A DNA stretch of 5,757 bases, taken from an uncultured Eubacteriales bacterium (lineage in GTDB: Bacteria > Bacillota_A > Clostridia > Christensenellales > Aristaeellaceae). Made by a program: the position numbers and the translations under genes. The DNA is taken from the NCBI GenBank assembly GCA_900553645.1, contig USEE01000110.1, positions 1 to 5,757 on the forward strand. The letters are read 5' to 3'. The first letter of the stretch is position 1. The number at the start of each line of letters is the position of its first letter. The notes under the pieces were generated by a model. That model did not search any database, was not told the origin of the DNA, and saw only the letters and a program-made list of their open reading frames with translations. Positions 1 through 4,894 of this stretch are shown piece after piece.

Positions 1-134
1 GTATGTTCGCCCGGCGCGCGGCTTTTTAGAGGCTGAGACGGACTTAACTGCGCGCAGCATGACCCGCGCCGCCCAATGCGGGCAATCTGAATTTCCGACT
101 CACGTATTCTTCATTAAATTGTCATAAAAGGTAC
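1..134. other. Non-coding leader upstream of yajC
   Basis: I see no gene that can be supported here. A GC-rich stretch ending in TTTTT (about 8-27) could be the 3' arm of a terminator whose 5' arm lies before the window, but that cannot be shown. Weak self-complementary pieces occur at 63-67/78-82. A frame open from base 2 to 124 has no family resemblance that I recognise. In many Firmicutes yajC follows tgt, but no Tgt C-terminus is visible. Confidence 0.5.
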
Positions 135-163
135 TTGTGCAATCAACTCAGGCAGGGTATAAT
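135..163 (+). promoter_or_regulatory. Housekeeping (sigma-A type) promoter of yajC
   Basis: The -35 element is TTGTGC (135-140) and the -10 element is a perfect TATAAT (158-163), with an optimal 17-bp spacer. Transcription would start near 170, giving a leader of about 30 nt that ends in the yajC ribosome binding site. This suggests yajC has its own promoter here rather than depending only on an upstream operon. Confidence 0.8.
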
Positions 164-201
164 CTTCTAAGACCCTATCGGCAAATATTGGAGGTAGTTA
201 A

Positions 202-669
202 ATGCATAGCAATGGCACCGTGATATACTTCGACCCGCTCAGCGCTGATCAGCCCGCATCGGCGGCTAACGATACTCCGGCGGCTGACAACACGTCCGGC
301 GACACCACCAACGATACCACCACGTCCACCGGCACCACGACGGGCACCACCGACGCCACTCAGCCCAACACCGCGGGCAGCATCATTTCGCTGCTTCTGC
401 CGCTGGTACTGATGGGCGTAGTGTTCTACTTCTTCCTCATCCGTCCGCAGCGCAAGAAGGATAAGGCCGTCAAGAACATGCTTGACTCGCTCAAAAACGG
501 CGACCGCGTATGCACCATCGGCGGCATCTACGGCACGGTCGACCGCCTGAAGGACGACACCGTTACCCTGCTGGTCGGCCCGGAAAAGACCAAGCTGATA
601 ATGGCGCGCTGGGCTATCCGCAGCGTGGAGAACGCAACTGTCGAAAACGACGCCGAACCCGAAGTGTAA
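202..669 (+). CDS. yajC: Preprotein translocase subunit YajC with an extended Thr/Asp-rich N-terminus
   Basis: YajC is a small inner-membrane protein that associates with SecDF-YidC and the SecYEG protein-export channel. The core family features are visible. There is one membrane helix at about residues 61-80, then the characteristic RPQRKK at 81-86, then a cytoplasmic domain with the typical NGDRVCTIGGIYGTV stretch at 99-113. GGAGG at 190-194, seven bases before the ATG, fixes the start, and the next in-frame ATG falls inside the membrane helix. The chain has 155 residues, while typical YajC has roughly 85-110. The excess is a polar tail of about 60 residues: 15 of residues 25-57 are Thr, the rest mostly Asp, Asn, Ala and Gly. 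It has no signal peptide. With the usual YajC topology this tail would lie outside the membrane (inference). Ile is mostly ATC here (5 of 8), unlike the neighbouring genes. A terminator follows, so the gene appears monocistronic. Confidence 0.93.
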   Translation: MHSNGTVIYFDPLSADQPASAANDTPAADNTSGDTTNDTTTSTGTTTGTTDATQPNTAGSIISLLLPLVLMGVVFYFFLIRPQRKKDKAVKNMLDSLKNGDRVCTIGGIYGTVDRLKDDTVTLLVGPEKTKLIMARWAIRSVENATVENDAEPEV

Positions 670-679
670 TTGATCGCCA

Positions 680-710
680 GGGCGCTTAATGCCTTAACGC
701 GCCCGGGCGC
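680..710. repeat. Strong hairpin overlapping a 12-bp perfect palindrome
   Basis: GGGCGC (680-685) pairs with GCGCCC (699-704), and inside it TTAA (686-689) pairs with TTAA (694-697). That gives a 10-bp stem with one bulged C (698) and a four-base loop. The 3' arm is also half of the perfect palindrome GCGCCCGGGCGC (699-710), so GGGCGC occurs twice as a direct repeat around one complementary arm. It begins 11 bases after the yajC stop and has no T-run of its own. It may stabilise the mRNA 3' end or bind a protein; the role is unknown. Confidence 0.6.
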
Positions 711-712
711 AG

Positions 713-750
713 CGGCGGCATGGCTGTATGTTATGCCGCCGTTTTATTTT
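713..750 (+). terminator. Intrinsic terminator of yajC
   Basis: CGGCGGCAT (713-721) pairs perfectly with ATGCCGCCG (733-741) around an 11-base loop and is followed directly by TTTTATTTT (742-750). This is a standard Rho-independent terminator for yajC. Confidence 0.88.
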
Positions 751-776
751 GCTTTCAATGAAGCCTTCCCGATAAT
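749..776 (+). promoter_or_regulatory. Weak candidate promoter inside the 670-959 gap
   Basis: TTGCTT (749-754), a 16-bp spacer and GATAAT (771-776; 5 of 6 matches to TATAAT) could form a sigma-A promoter starting near 783. The -35 match is poor and it overlaps the yajC terminator T-run. It is listed because the downstream terminators would otherwise have no obvious transcription unit. Confidence 0.22.
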
Positions 777-777
777 G

Positions 778-792
778 CGGTCTGACAGACCG
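778..792. repeat. Short perfect hairpin or inverted repeat
   Basis: CGGTCT (778-783) and AGACCG (787-792) are perfectly complementary around GAC. This could be a small stem-loop at the 5' end of a transcript starting near 783, or a protein-binding half-site pair. No function can be assigned. Confidence 0.4.
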
Positions 793-818
793 ACTGACAA
801 TTGCATACACCGCCATGC

Positions 819-850
819 GCGGCGCGGCTTTACCATGCAGCGCCGCTTTT
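819..850 (+). terminator. Terminator-like GC-rich hairpin with a short T-run
   Basis: GCGGCGC (819-825) pairs perfectly with GCGCCGC (840-846) around a 14-base loop, followed by TTTT (847-850). The T-run is short, so it may be a weak terminator or one arm of a tandem pair with the structure at 858-888. Confidence 0.5.
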
Positions 851-857
851 ACTTTGC

Positions 858-888
858 CCTGCCCCAAATATGTTGAGGCAGGTTTTTT
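858..888 (+). terminator. Intrinsic terminator upstream of the sigma-factor gene
   Basis: CCTGCC (858-863) pairs with GGCAGG (877-882). After one C/A mismatch, CAA (865-867) pairs with TTG (873-875) around a five-base loop. Six T residues follow (883-888). It stops transcripts arriving from the left before the sigma operon, so the sigma gene should have its own promoter in 889-950. Confidence 0.8.
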
Positions 889-902
889 ATCGTTCAGCGT
901 TT

Positions 903-939
903 AATCTTCCATGTAAGATTTCCGACGTTTCCGCGTCTT
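903..939 (+). promoter_or_regulatory. ECF-type promoter candidate with an overlapping inverted repeat
   Basis: TGTAAG (912-917), a 16-bp spacer and CGTCTT (934-939) resemble the promoters used by Firmicutes ECF sigma factors, which have TGtAAC-like -35 and CGtC-like -10 elements; here the last -35 base is G instead of C. The first half overlaps the inverted repeat AATCTT (903-908)/AAGATT (915-920). ECF genes commonly activate themselves, so this would fit an autoregulatory promoter. The implied start near 946 leaves only about 14 nt before the TTG codon, just enough for the ribosome binding site. No good sigma-A promoter was seen in 889-950. Confidence 0.35.
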
Positions 940-946
940 ATTGATG

Positions 947-955
947 AGGAGGTGA
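947..955 (+). promoter_or_regulatory. Ribosome binding site fixing the TTG start of the sigma gene
   Basis: AGGAGGTGA is almost a full complement to the 16S rRNA 3' end. Its GGAGG core (948-952) ends seven bases before the TTG at 960, the first credible start in frame. A nearby ATG at 944 is out of frame. Confidence 0.8.
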
Positions 956-959
956 GAAA

Positions 960-1445
960 TTGACCGAGTTTGCACATATCTACGAAAAATACTTTCGCGA
1001 TGTGGAGCTGTACCTGCGCGCGATATGCCGCGACGCGGCGCTGGCCGAGGAACTGACCGAGCAGACGTTTTTTAAGGCGATGAAGGCACTCAATTCTTTT
1101 CGGGGCGACTGCGACGTGCGCGTATGGCTGTGCTCGATGGCGCGCAACCAGTACATATCTTACCTAAGAATGAACAAGGGCGCGCAAAGCATCGATGATG
1201 TGCAGATCCCCGACCCGCGAAAGTCAATCGAGGAGCGGGTCGCCGACCGGGATCAGGCGATGGCGGTGCACCGCGTGCTGCACGACATGCCCGAGCCGTA
1301 CAAGGAGGTATTCACACTGCGCATATTCGGCCAGCTCGCCTTTTTGGACATAGGGCGGCTGTTCGGGCGCAGCGCGAACTGGGCCTGCGTCACATATCAC
1401 AGGGCGTGCCGGAAAATCCAGTCGGAAATGGAGGAAGAAAAATGA
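960..1445 (+). CDS. ECF (group 4) RNA polymerase sigma factor
   Basis: The protein should direct RNA polymerase to a small stress or envelope regulon and be held inactive by the anti-sigma encoded next. Its 161 residues match the usual length of ECF sigmas. The sigma-2 domain spans about residues 5-70. It includes LAEELTEQTFFKAMKAL (28-44), typical of the core-polymerase-binding helix, and a DVRVWLCSMARNQYISYLR segment (52-70) expected to contact the -10 element. A variable linker follows (71-100). The sigma-4 domain (103-155) includes LHDMPEPYKEVFTLR and a helix-turn-helix for the -35 element. Translation starts at TTG, supported by a near-perfect ribosome binding site. The stop overlaps the next start as ATGA, implying translational coupling. 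I cannot assign a named subfamily; the overall look is of the Firmicutes YlaC/SigV-like sigmas (inference). Confidence 0.93.
   Translation: MTEFAHIYEKYFRDVELYLRAICRDAALAEELTEQTFFKAMKALNSFRGDCDVRVWLCSMARNQYISYLRMNKGAQSIDDVQIPDPRKSIEERVADRDQAMAVHRVLHDMPEPYKEVFTLRIFGQLAFLDIGRLFGRSANWACVTYHRACRKIQSEMEEEK
1430..1434 (+). promoter_or_regulatory. Ribosome binding site fixing the anti-sigma start
   Basis: GGAGG lies within the end of the sigma gene, seven bases before the ATG at 1442. It favours this ATG over an upstream in-frame start at 1406, which would add 12 residues unlike the family. Confidence 0.8.
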
Positions 1446-2494
1446 ACTGCAACGTGATTAAAGACCTGATGCCGCTGTACGCGGAGGATATGCTGAGCCG
1501 GGAGAGCCGGGAACTGGTCGACGAGCATGTGCGCACCTGCGCGGCGTGCCGAAGCGAGCTGGACGCCCTCAAAAAGGCGCCGCGAATGCCGCTGGACGTG
1601 GAGACGGGCGGGCTAAGGCGCGTGGGGCGCGCGATAAGGCGCAAGCGGTTACTGGCCGCGCTGACCGCCGCAATGACGCTTATAGCCGCGCTCGTCACCG
1701 GGTGGACGTTTATGAATACGCCCATATACATAAGCGCCGAGGACGCGATAGACGGCGCAGAGCAGCGCGAAAACGGCGCGCTCGCGATAGACTTTGGCGA
1801 TTCGGTCGCGGGATACGGCGCGTACACTACGGCAGACGGCAATAACATGTTCTTGTGGTGCACCACAAGCCGTCAAAGCGCACTGGCGCGAAGGCAATTT
1901 CTGAAGAACATGGAAAGCGCCGCCGACGATCCCGAAACCGACGACTGGCCATACGACGTGGGCACAAAGCTGATTAAACAGTCGCCCGAGGAAAGGGCGG
2001 ATTTTCTAAGCAACACGCAGGTCATGTACGCCACATGGAAAGCCGCCGTCGTCGAACTCTATCCTGGCATGTACGAGTCTGCACAGCAGGAGCTGCCGGA
2101 CGGCGAGTGGATAGACAAGCCCGCCGAGAAGAACGTATGGTACTTAAACGCGAACGACCCGCAGGCCAGCACGCTCATATGGCAGGGCGCGCAGGCGGGC
2201 GACGTAAATGCCTTTACGATGACCAGCCGCGTATACGTGCCGCTGTTCATCGGCGCGCTGGTGCTGGCGGCTGTGCTTCTGCTGACCGCGCGCAGACGGC
2301 GCGGCGCGGTTTGGACGGTTTTCAGGTACATATCCGTCGCGTGCGTTTGCCTGGCCGCGTCGATACTGCTTGTGACGAATGGCGCCATGCTGATGGGCGA
2401 TACCGAATGGCCGCGCATGATCGCCGCCGAGACGCTTGCGCTGAGCGCAGCCGCGCTCGTTTGGGTAAGGCAGATACGGCTTATCAGAGCATAA
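1442..2494 (+). CDS. Membrane anti-sigma factor with N-terminal zinc finger (zf-HC2/ZAS type)
   Basis: This should be the partner that sequesters the sigma factor encoded just upstream. The 350-residue chain opens with MNCNVIKDLMPLYAEDMLS, the typical start of Firmicutes zinc-finger anti-sigma proteins. Probable zinc ligands are C3, H29, C33 and C36, in a C-x25-H-x3-C-x2-C arrangement. An Arg/Lys-rich stretch (59-69) precedes a first membrane helix (about 70-91). Residues 92-260 are polar and Trp/Asp-rich and would form an external domain of about 170 residues. Three more hydrophobic segments follow (about 264-282, 294-318, 326-344), the first ending in RRRR. Four helices and a C-terminal membrane bundle make it more elaborate than single-pass RsiW-type proteins. 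I do not recognise the external domain. The four-base overlap with the sigma gene suggests matched synthesis. Ile codons are mostly ATA (11 of 16). Confidence 0.9.
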   Translation: MNCNVIKDLMPLYAEDMLSRESRELVDEHVRTCAACRSELDALKKAPRMPLDVETGGLRRVGRAIRRKRLLAALTAAMTLIAALVTGWTFMNTPIYISAEDAIDGAEQRENGALAIDFGDSVAGYGAYTTADGNNMFLWCTTSRQSALARRQFLKNMESAADDPETDDWPYDVGTKLIKQSPEERADFLSNTQVMYATWKAAVVELYPGMYESAQQELPDGEWIDKPAEKNVWYLNANDPQASTLIWQGAQAGDVNAFTMTSRVYVPLFIGALVLAAVLLLTARRRRGAVWTVFRYISVACVCLAASILLVTNGAMLMGDTEWPRMIAAETLALSAAALVWVRQIRLIRA

Positions 2495-2547
2495 CGCCGC
2501 TTTTAAGGCGGGCTGCGCATCATGCGCTTATCGCCCAAGCCTTCACG

Positions 2548-2596
2548 GGCATAAAAAATTCTCCGCACGCCTACATGCGGAGAATTTTTTTATGCC
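2548..2596. terminator. Bidirectional terminator between convergent operons
   Basis: A near-perfect inverted repeat runs from GGCATA (2548-2553) through TTCTCCGCA (2559-2567), an eight-base loop, TGCGGAGAA (2576-2584) and seven T residues to ATGCC (2592-2596). The only flaw is one unpaired base, because the 5' arm has six A where the 3' arm has seven T. A-rich and T-rich flanks around a GC core allow termination in both directions, serving the anti-sigma gene on + and rubredoxin on -. Confidence 0.9.
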
Positions 2597-2601
2597 TCAA
2601 A

Positions 2602-2766
2602 TTATTCCTCAACCAGACTGAACTCGTCCTTGCCTACGCCGCACAGCGGGCACTCGAAATCGTCGGGCAGGTCTTCCCACTTGGTGCCGGGCGCTATGCC
2701 GTTGTCGGGATCGCCGGTCGCTTCGTCATATATGTAGCCACACACGTCGCATACGTACTTTTTCAT
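2602..2766 (-). CDS. Rubredoxin (54 aa, classical long-spaced type)
   Basis: Rubredoxin is a small cytoplasmic one-electron carrier with a single iron bound by four cysteines. All family marks are present: C6 and C9 in CDVCGYIYD, the [19 protein letters not shown] core, and C39 and C42 in [11 protein letters not shown]. Twenty-nine residues separate C9 from C39, the classical spacing. The length of 54 is standard. The start is ATG at 2766, with AGGAGG at 2777-2782 ten bases upstream. It lies 83 bases downstream of the flavodiiron gene on the same strand with no terminator between them, so co-transcription is possible, though a promoter also lies in the gap. Likely roles are donating electrons to the flavodiiron protein or to other oxygen/peroxide-scavenging enzymes encoded elsewhere. 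The partner is inferred from neighbourhood only. Confidence 0.96.
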   Translation of the reverse strand: MKKYVCDVCGYIYDEATGDPDNGIAPGTKWEDLPDDFECPLCGVGKDEFSLVEE

Positions 2767-2814
2767 GATAGGATGTCCTCCTAGCTTAATTTGCTTTATT
2801 CAGCTTACGTATTT

Positions 2815-2842
2815 ATTATAACCGCGCCGGTACGGTTTGAAA
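2815..2842 (-). promoter_or_regulatory. Probable promoter of rubredoxin
   Basis: On the minus strand, a perfect TATAAT (2815-2820) lies 16 bp from a weak -35 element TTTCAA (2837-2842). Transcription would start near 2808, giving a leader of about 42 nt. The -35 overlaps the space just after the flavodiiron stop codon. The poor -35 suggests help from an activator or low basal use. Confidence 0.5.
2820..2837. repeat. Inverted repeat in the rubredoxin promoter spacer
   Basis: AACCG (2820-2824) and CGGTT (2833-2837) are perfect complements eight bases apart, filling the space between the -35 and -10 elements. Its position would suit a repressor or spacer-binding regulator; no known operator is recognised. 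Confidence 0.35.
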
Positions 2843-2849
2843 CACGCGC

Positions 2850-4703
2850 TTAGTTAATTTTTTCAAAGTCCTCTACACCGTGCTTGCACAGCGGGCATAT
2901 GAAGTCGGCGGGCAGCTCGTCGCCCTCGTACACATAGCCGCATATCTTGCATACCCAGCCCTTCTGCTCGCTTATCGCGGACTGGGGCTTGGGCTTGATG
3001 TGCTCGAAGTAGTAGGCATATGTGGCGCTGGGCGCATCGTCCAGCACGCGCGCCTCGGTCACGTCGGCCACAAACAGCGTGTGCGTGCCCAAATCCTGCG
3101 TGGAGATTACCTTACCGGAGATAAGGGCGTTACTTTCGCCGGTGATGTAGTTTATGCCGTTCGCGGCGCGCTGCACGCCCTCCAGACCCGCGAACTTATC
3201 CGCGTCGCGGCCGCTCTGGAAGCCGAAACGCTTGAAGGTATCCATCGCCGCATTTTCGGACAGCACCGACAGCGTGAACTCGCCGGTCTTTGCGATCATG
3301 TCGTGCGTGAGGTTAGCCTTGTTCACGGCGATTGCGATACGCTTAGGCGTATCCGTCACCTGCATAACGGTATTGATTATGCAGCCGTTGTCGCGCGCGC
3401 CGTCACGGGCACTGAGTACGAACAGGCCGTAACTGAGCTTGAACATCGCATTCTGGTCGATGACGCTTTCGTCGGCGGCGGGGGCTTCGGACTCGCTCTC
3501 AACGTGCATGGAATCGACTATCGCCTGAGCCAGCGCATTGAGCTGTTCCACGCCCGCATCCTTGACGGACGACATCACGCGCACGGGAGTATCGAGTATG
3601 GTGGTGTTCTTGAGCTTGCTCAGCTGTGCGCGCATCAGCTCGCACGCAGTTGGCGCCCAGGTGCCGTTTTCGATCAGCGCGAACGTGCGGTTCTGCAGGT
3701 TGTGCGCCACTATGTCGTTGAGCGCATTCTCCATGTTGATAAATATGCCCGCGTTATACGTGGTGGAGGCCAGCACTATGTGGCTGCACCTGAACGCCTC
3801 GGACACTATGTGGGAGCTGTGCGTTACCGACACGTCGTACATGGCGATATTGCGCACGCCCAGATCGGCCAGACGGCTGGCGAGTATGTTGGCGGCGTTT
3901 TCGGTATCGCCGTATACCGACGCATACGCTATCATTACGGCCTGCTCCACGGGGGTGTAGGTCGCCCAGTGCACGTACTTGTCTATAAACCAGGATATGT
4001 CGCGCCGCCAGACGGGGCCGTGCAGCGGGCATATCATGGCTATGTCCAGCCCGGACGCCTTTTTGAGCAGCGCCTGAACCTGCGTGCCGTACTTGCCCAC
4101 GATGTTGGTAAAGTACCTGCGCGCATCGTCCAGCCACTCGGTTTCAAAGTTTACCTCGTCGGCGAACAGATTGCCGCTGAGCGCGCCGAACGTGCCGAAC
4201 GCGTCCGCCGAAAACAGCACGCGGTCGGTGGTATCGAACGTGACCATCGCCTCGGGCCAGTGCACCATCGGGGCCATTACGAACGCGAAGGTGTGGCGGC
4301 CGGTATTGAGCGTGTCGCCTTCCTTTACTATCACCGCGCGGGAGGCCGCGTCGAATGTGAAGAACTGGTTCATCATGGTCAGCGTCTTTTTGTTGCAGAC
4401 CAGCTTTACCTCGGGCCAGCGCGCGACTATGCCCGGTATTTCGCGGCAGTGATCGGGCTCCATGTGGTTGATTATCAGGTAATCGAGCTCGCGGCCGTTC
4501 AGCGCGTGCTCGACGTTTTCAAAGAACAAATCGCTTATGGAGTGATCGACGGTGTCCAGCAGCACGGTCTTTTCATCCAGACAGAGGTAGGAGTTATAGG
4601 ACACGCCGCGCGGCACGGGATACACGTTTTCAAACAGCGCAAGGCGGCGGTCGCTGCCGCCGACGTAAATCAGATCATCGGTAACTTTTTTCGTGCAGTA
4701 CAT
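2850..4703 (-). CDS. Flavodiiron protein (FprA family) fused to flavin reductase and rubredoxin domains
   Basis: Flavodiiron proteins reduce O2 to water and/or NO to N2O in the cytoplasm of anaerobes. Domains in order: a metallo-beta-lactamase-like diiron domain (about 1-247), flavodoxin (about 252-400; FMN loop near YASVYGDTEN, 260-269), an Ala/Glu/Ser-rich linker (about 400-416), an FMN-binding split-barrel flavin reductase (about 417-570) and rubredoxin (about 580-617). All diiron ligands are present: H80, E82, D84 and H85 (HMEPDH), H148, D167 and H228. The rubredoxin cysteines are C585, C588, C603 and C606, with only 14 residues between the pairs, as in rubrerythrins rather than free rubredoxins. 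The 617 residues exceed the roughly 400 of a core FprA. The start at ATG 4703 is chosen because GGAGG lies seven bases upstream; an ATG at 4721 lacks such a site. In Moorella thermoacetica FprA works with a separate reductase, Hrb, made of the last two domain types. This chain looks like that pair joined. The electron path and substrate are inferred. Confidence 0.93.
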   Translation of the reverse strand: MYCTKKVTDDLIYVGGSDRRLALFENVYPVPRGVSYNSYLCLDEKTVLLDTVDHSISDLFFENVEHALNGRELDYLIINHMEPDHCREIPGIVARWPEVKLVCNKKTLTMMNQFFTFDAASRAVIVKEGDTLNTGRHTFAFVMAPMVHWPEAMVTFDTTDRVLFSADAFGTFGALSGNLFADEVNFETEWLDDARRYFTNIVGKYGTQVQALLKKASGLDIAMICPLHGPVWRRDISWFIDKYVHWATYTPVEQAVMIAYASVYGDTENAANILASRLADLGVRNIAMYDVSVTHSSHIVSEAFRCSHIVLASTTYNAGIFINMENALNDIVAHNLQNRTFALIENGTWAPTACELMRAQLSKLKNTTILDTPVRVMSSVKDAGVEQLNALAQAIVDSMHVESESEAPAADESVIDQNAMFKLSYGLFVLSARDGARDNGCIINTVMQVTDTPKRIAIAVNKANLTHDMIAKTGEFTLSVLSENAAMDTFKRFGFQSGRDADKFAGLEGVQRAANGINYITGESNALISGKVISTQDLGTHTLFVADVTEARVLDDAPSATYAYYFEHIKPKPQSAISEQKGWVCKICGYVYEGDELPADFICPLCKHGVEDFEKIN

Positions 4704-4710
4704 ACTCAAT

Positions 4711-4715
4711 CCTCC
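4711..4715 (-). promoter_or_regulatory. Ribosome binding site fixing the flavodiiron start
   Basis: On the minus strand GGAGG lies seven bases before the ATG at 4703-4701. The alternative upstream ATG (4721) would place this site inside the coding sequence. Confidence 0.85.
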
Positions 4716-4769
4716 ATACAATACAGTCCAGCCGACGGTTCCGGCGATATATTTGCATCTTATACCTAT

Positions 4770-4798
4770 ATTATACCCTTTACGCAGGCAGATGAATC
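4770..4798 (-). promoter_or_regulatory. Probable promoter of the flavodiiron gene
   Basis: On the minus strand, a perfect TATAAT lies at 4770-4775. With a 17-bp spacer the -35 position (4793-4798) reads GATTCA, a poor match. Transcription would begin near 4763 with a leader of about 60 nt. Long A and T tracts at 4809-4828 sit just upstream and could act like an UP element or regulator site that compensates for the weak -35. Confidence 0.5.
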
Positions 4799-4806
4799 AC
4801 ATATCG

Positions 4807-4829
4807 GGAAAAAAAGTGGGTTTTTTTTC
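4807..4829. repeat. A-tract/T-tract inverted repeat in the divergent promoter region
   Basis: Seven A (4809-4815), then GTGGG, then eight T (4821-4828), flanked by G and C, make a self-complementary A/T stem. It could terminate stray + strand transcription, bend DNA, or serve as an UP-like element for the flavodiiron promoter. Which of these applies cannot be decided from sequence. Confidence 0.45.
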
Positions 4830-4861
4830 AGGCGGTATGCGTTTTCTTAAATAACGCGCCT
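4830..4861. repeat. Interrupted inverted repeat
   Basis: GCGTT (4839-4843) pairs with AACGC (4853-4857) around nine bases, and outside it AGGC (4830-4833) pairs with GCCT (4858-4861) after a five-base bulge. It ends just before the -35 of the + strand promoter, so an operator role for the divergent region is possible but unproven. Confidence 0.3.
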
Positions 4862-4865
4862 GCGC

Positions 4866-4894
4866 TTGCCTGAGAGGAAGCGATACTGTATCAT
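4866..4894 (+). promoter_or_regulatory. Promoter of the tRNA methyltransferase gene
   Basis: TTGCCT (4866-4871), a 17-bp spacer and TATCAT (4889-4894; 5 of 6 matches) form a reasonable sigma-A promoter. Transcription would start near 4901, about 28 nt before the ATG. A promoter here also argues against translation starting at the TTG that coincides with the -35. Confidence 0.6.

Larger units (their letters stand above)
783..888 (+). ncRNA. Possible small non-coding RNA (about 105 nt)
   Basis: Between the yajC terminator and the sigma gene lies a stretch with no credible protein gene that still ends in a well-formed terminator (858-888). It also contains a GC-rich hairpin at 819-846 followed by TTTT. 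A weak promoter at 749-776 would start a transcript near 783. Together these would define an RNA of about 105 nt ending in a hairpin plus U-run, as many small RNAs do. No known RNA family is recognised. The alternative is a set of backup terminators insulating the sigma operon from yajC read-through. Confidence 0.22.

Noticed and set aside
2..124. Frame open from the left edge to a TAA at 122-124
   Set aside because: It has no recognisable similarity, uneven codon use, and runs through a GC-rich stretch with TTTTT that looks like terminator material. A gene tail cannot be excluded but is not supported.
670..876. 68-codon open frame after yajC
   Set aside because: It begins directly after the yajC stop with a poor start codon, no ribosome binding site, and runs through two terminator-type hairpins.
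1390..1866. Minus-strand frames antisense to the sigma/anti-sigma genes
   Set aside because: They are Ser/Arg/Ala-rich shadows without ribosome binding sites or domains, while the + strand genes are clear.
2035..2784. 249-codon + frame across the end of the anti-sigma and the rubredoxin region
   Set aside because: It crosses the bidirectional terminator and is antisense to a clear rubredoxin. The Arg/Ala-rich translation is typical of an off-frame reading of GC-rich DNA.
2880..4850. Open frame of 656 codons on the + strand, fully antisense to most of the flavodiiron gene
   Set aside because: The minus-strand protein has complete domains and catalytic residues, a ribosome binding site and a promoter. 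The + frame stays open because the real gene rarely uses TTA, CTA or TCA codons. Its translation is compositionally odd and lacks recognisable motifs.
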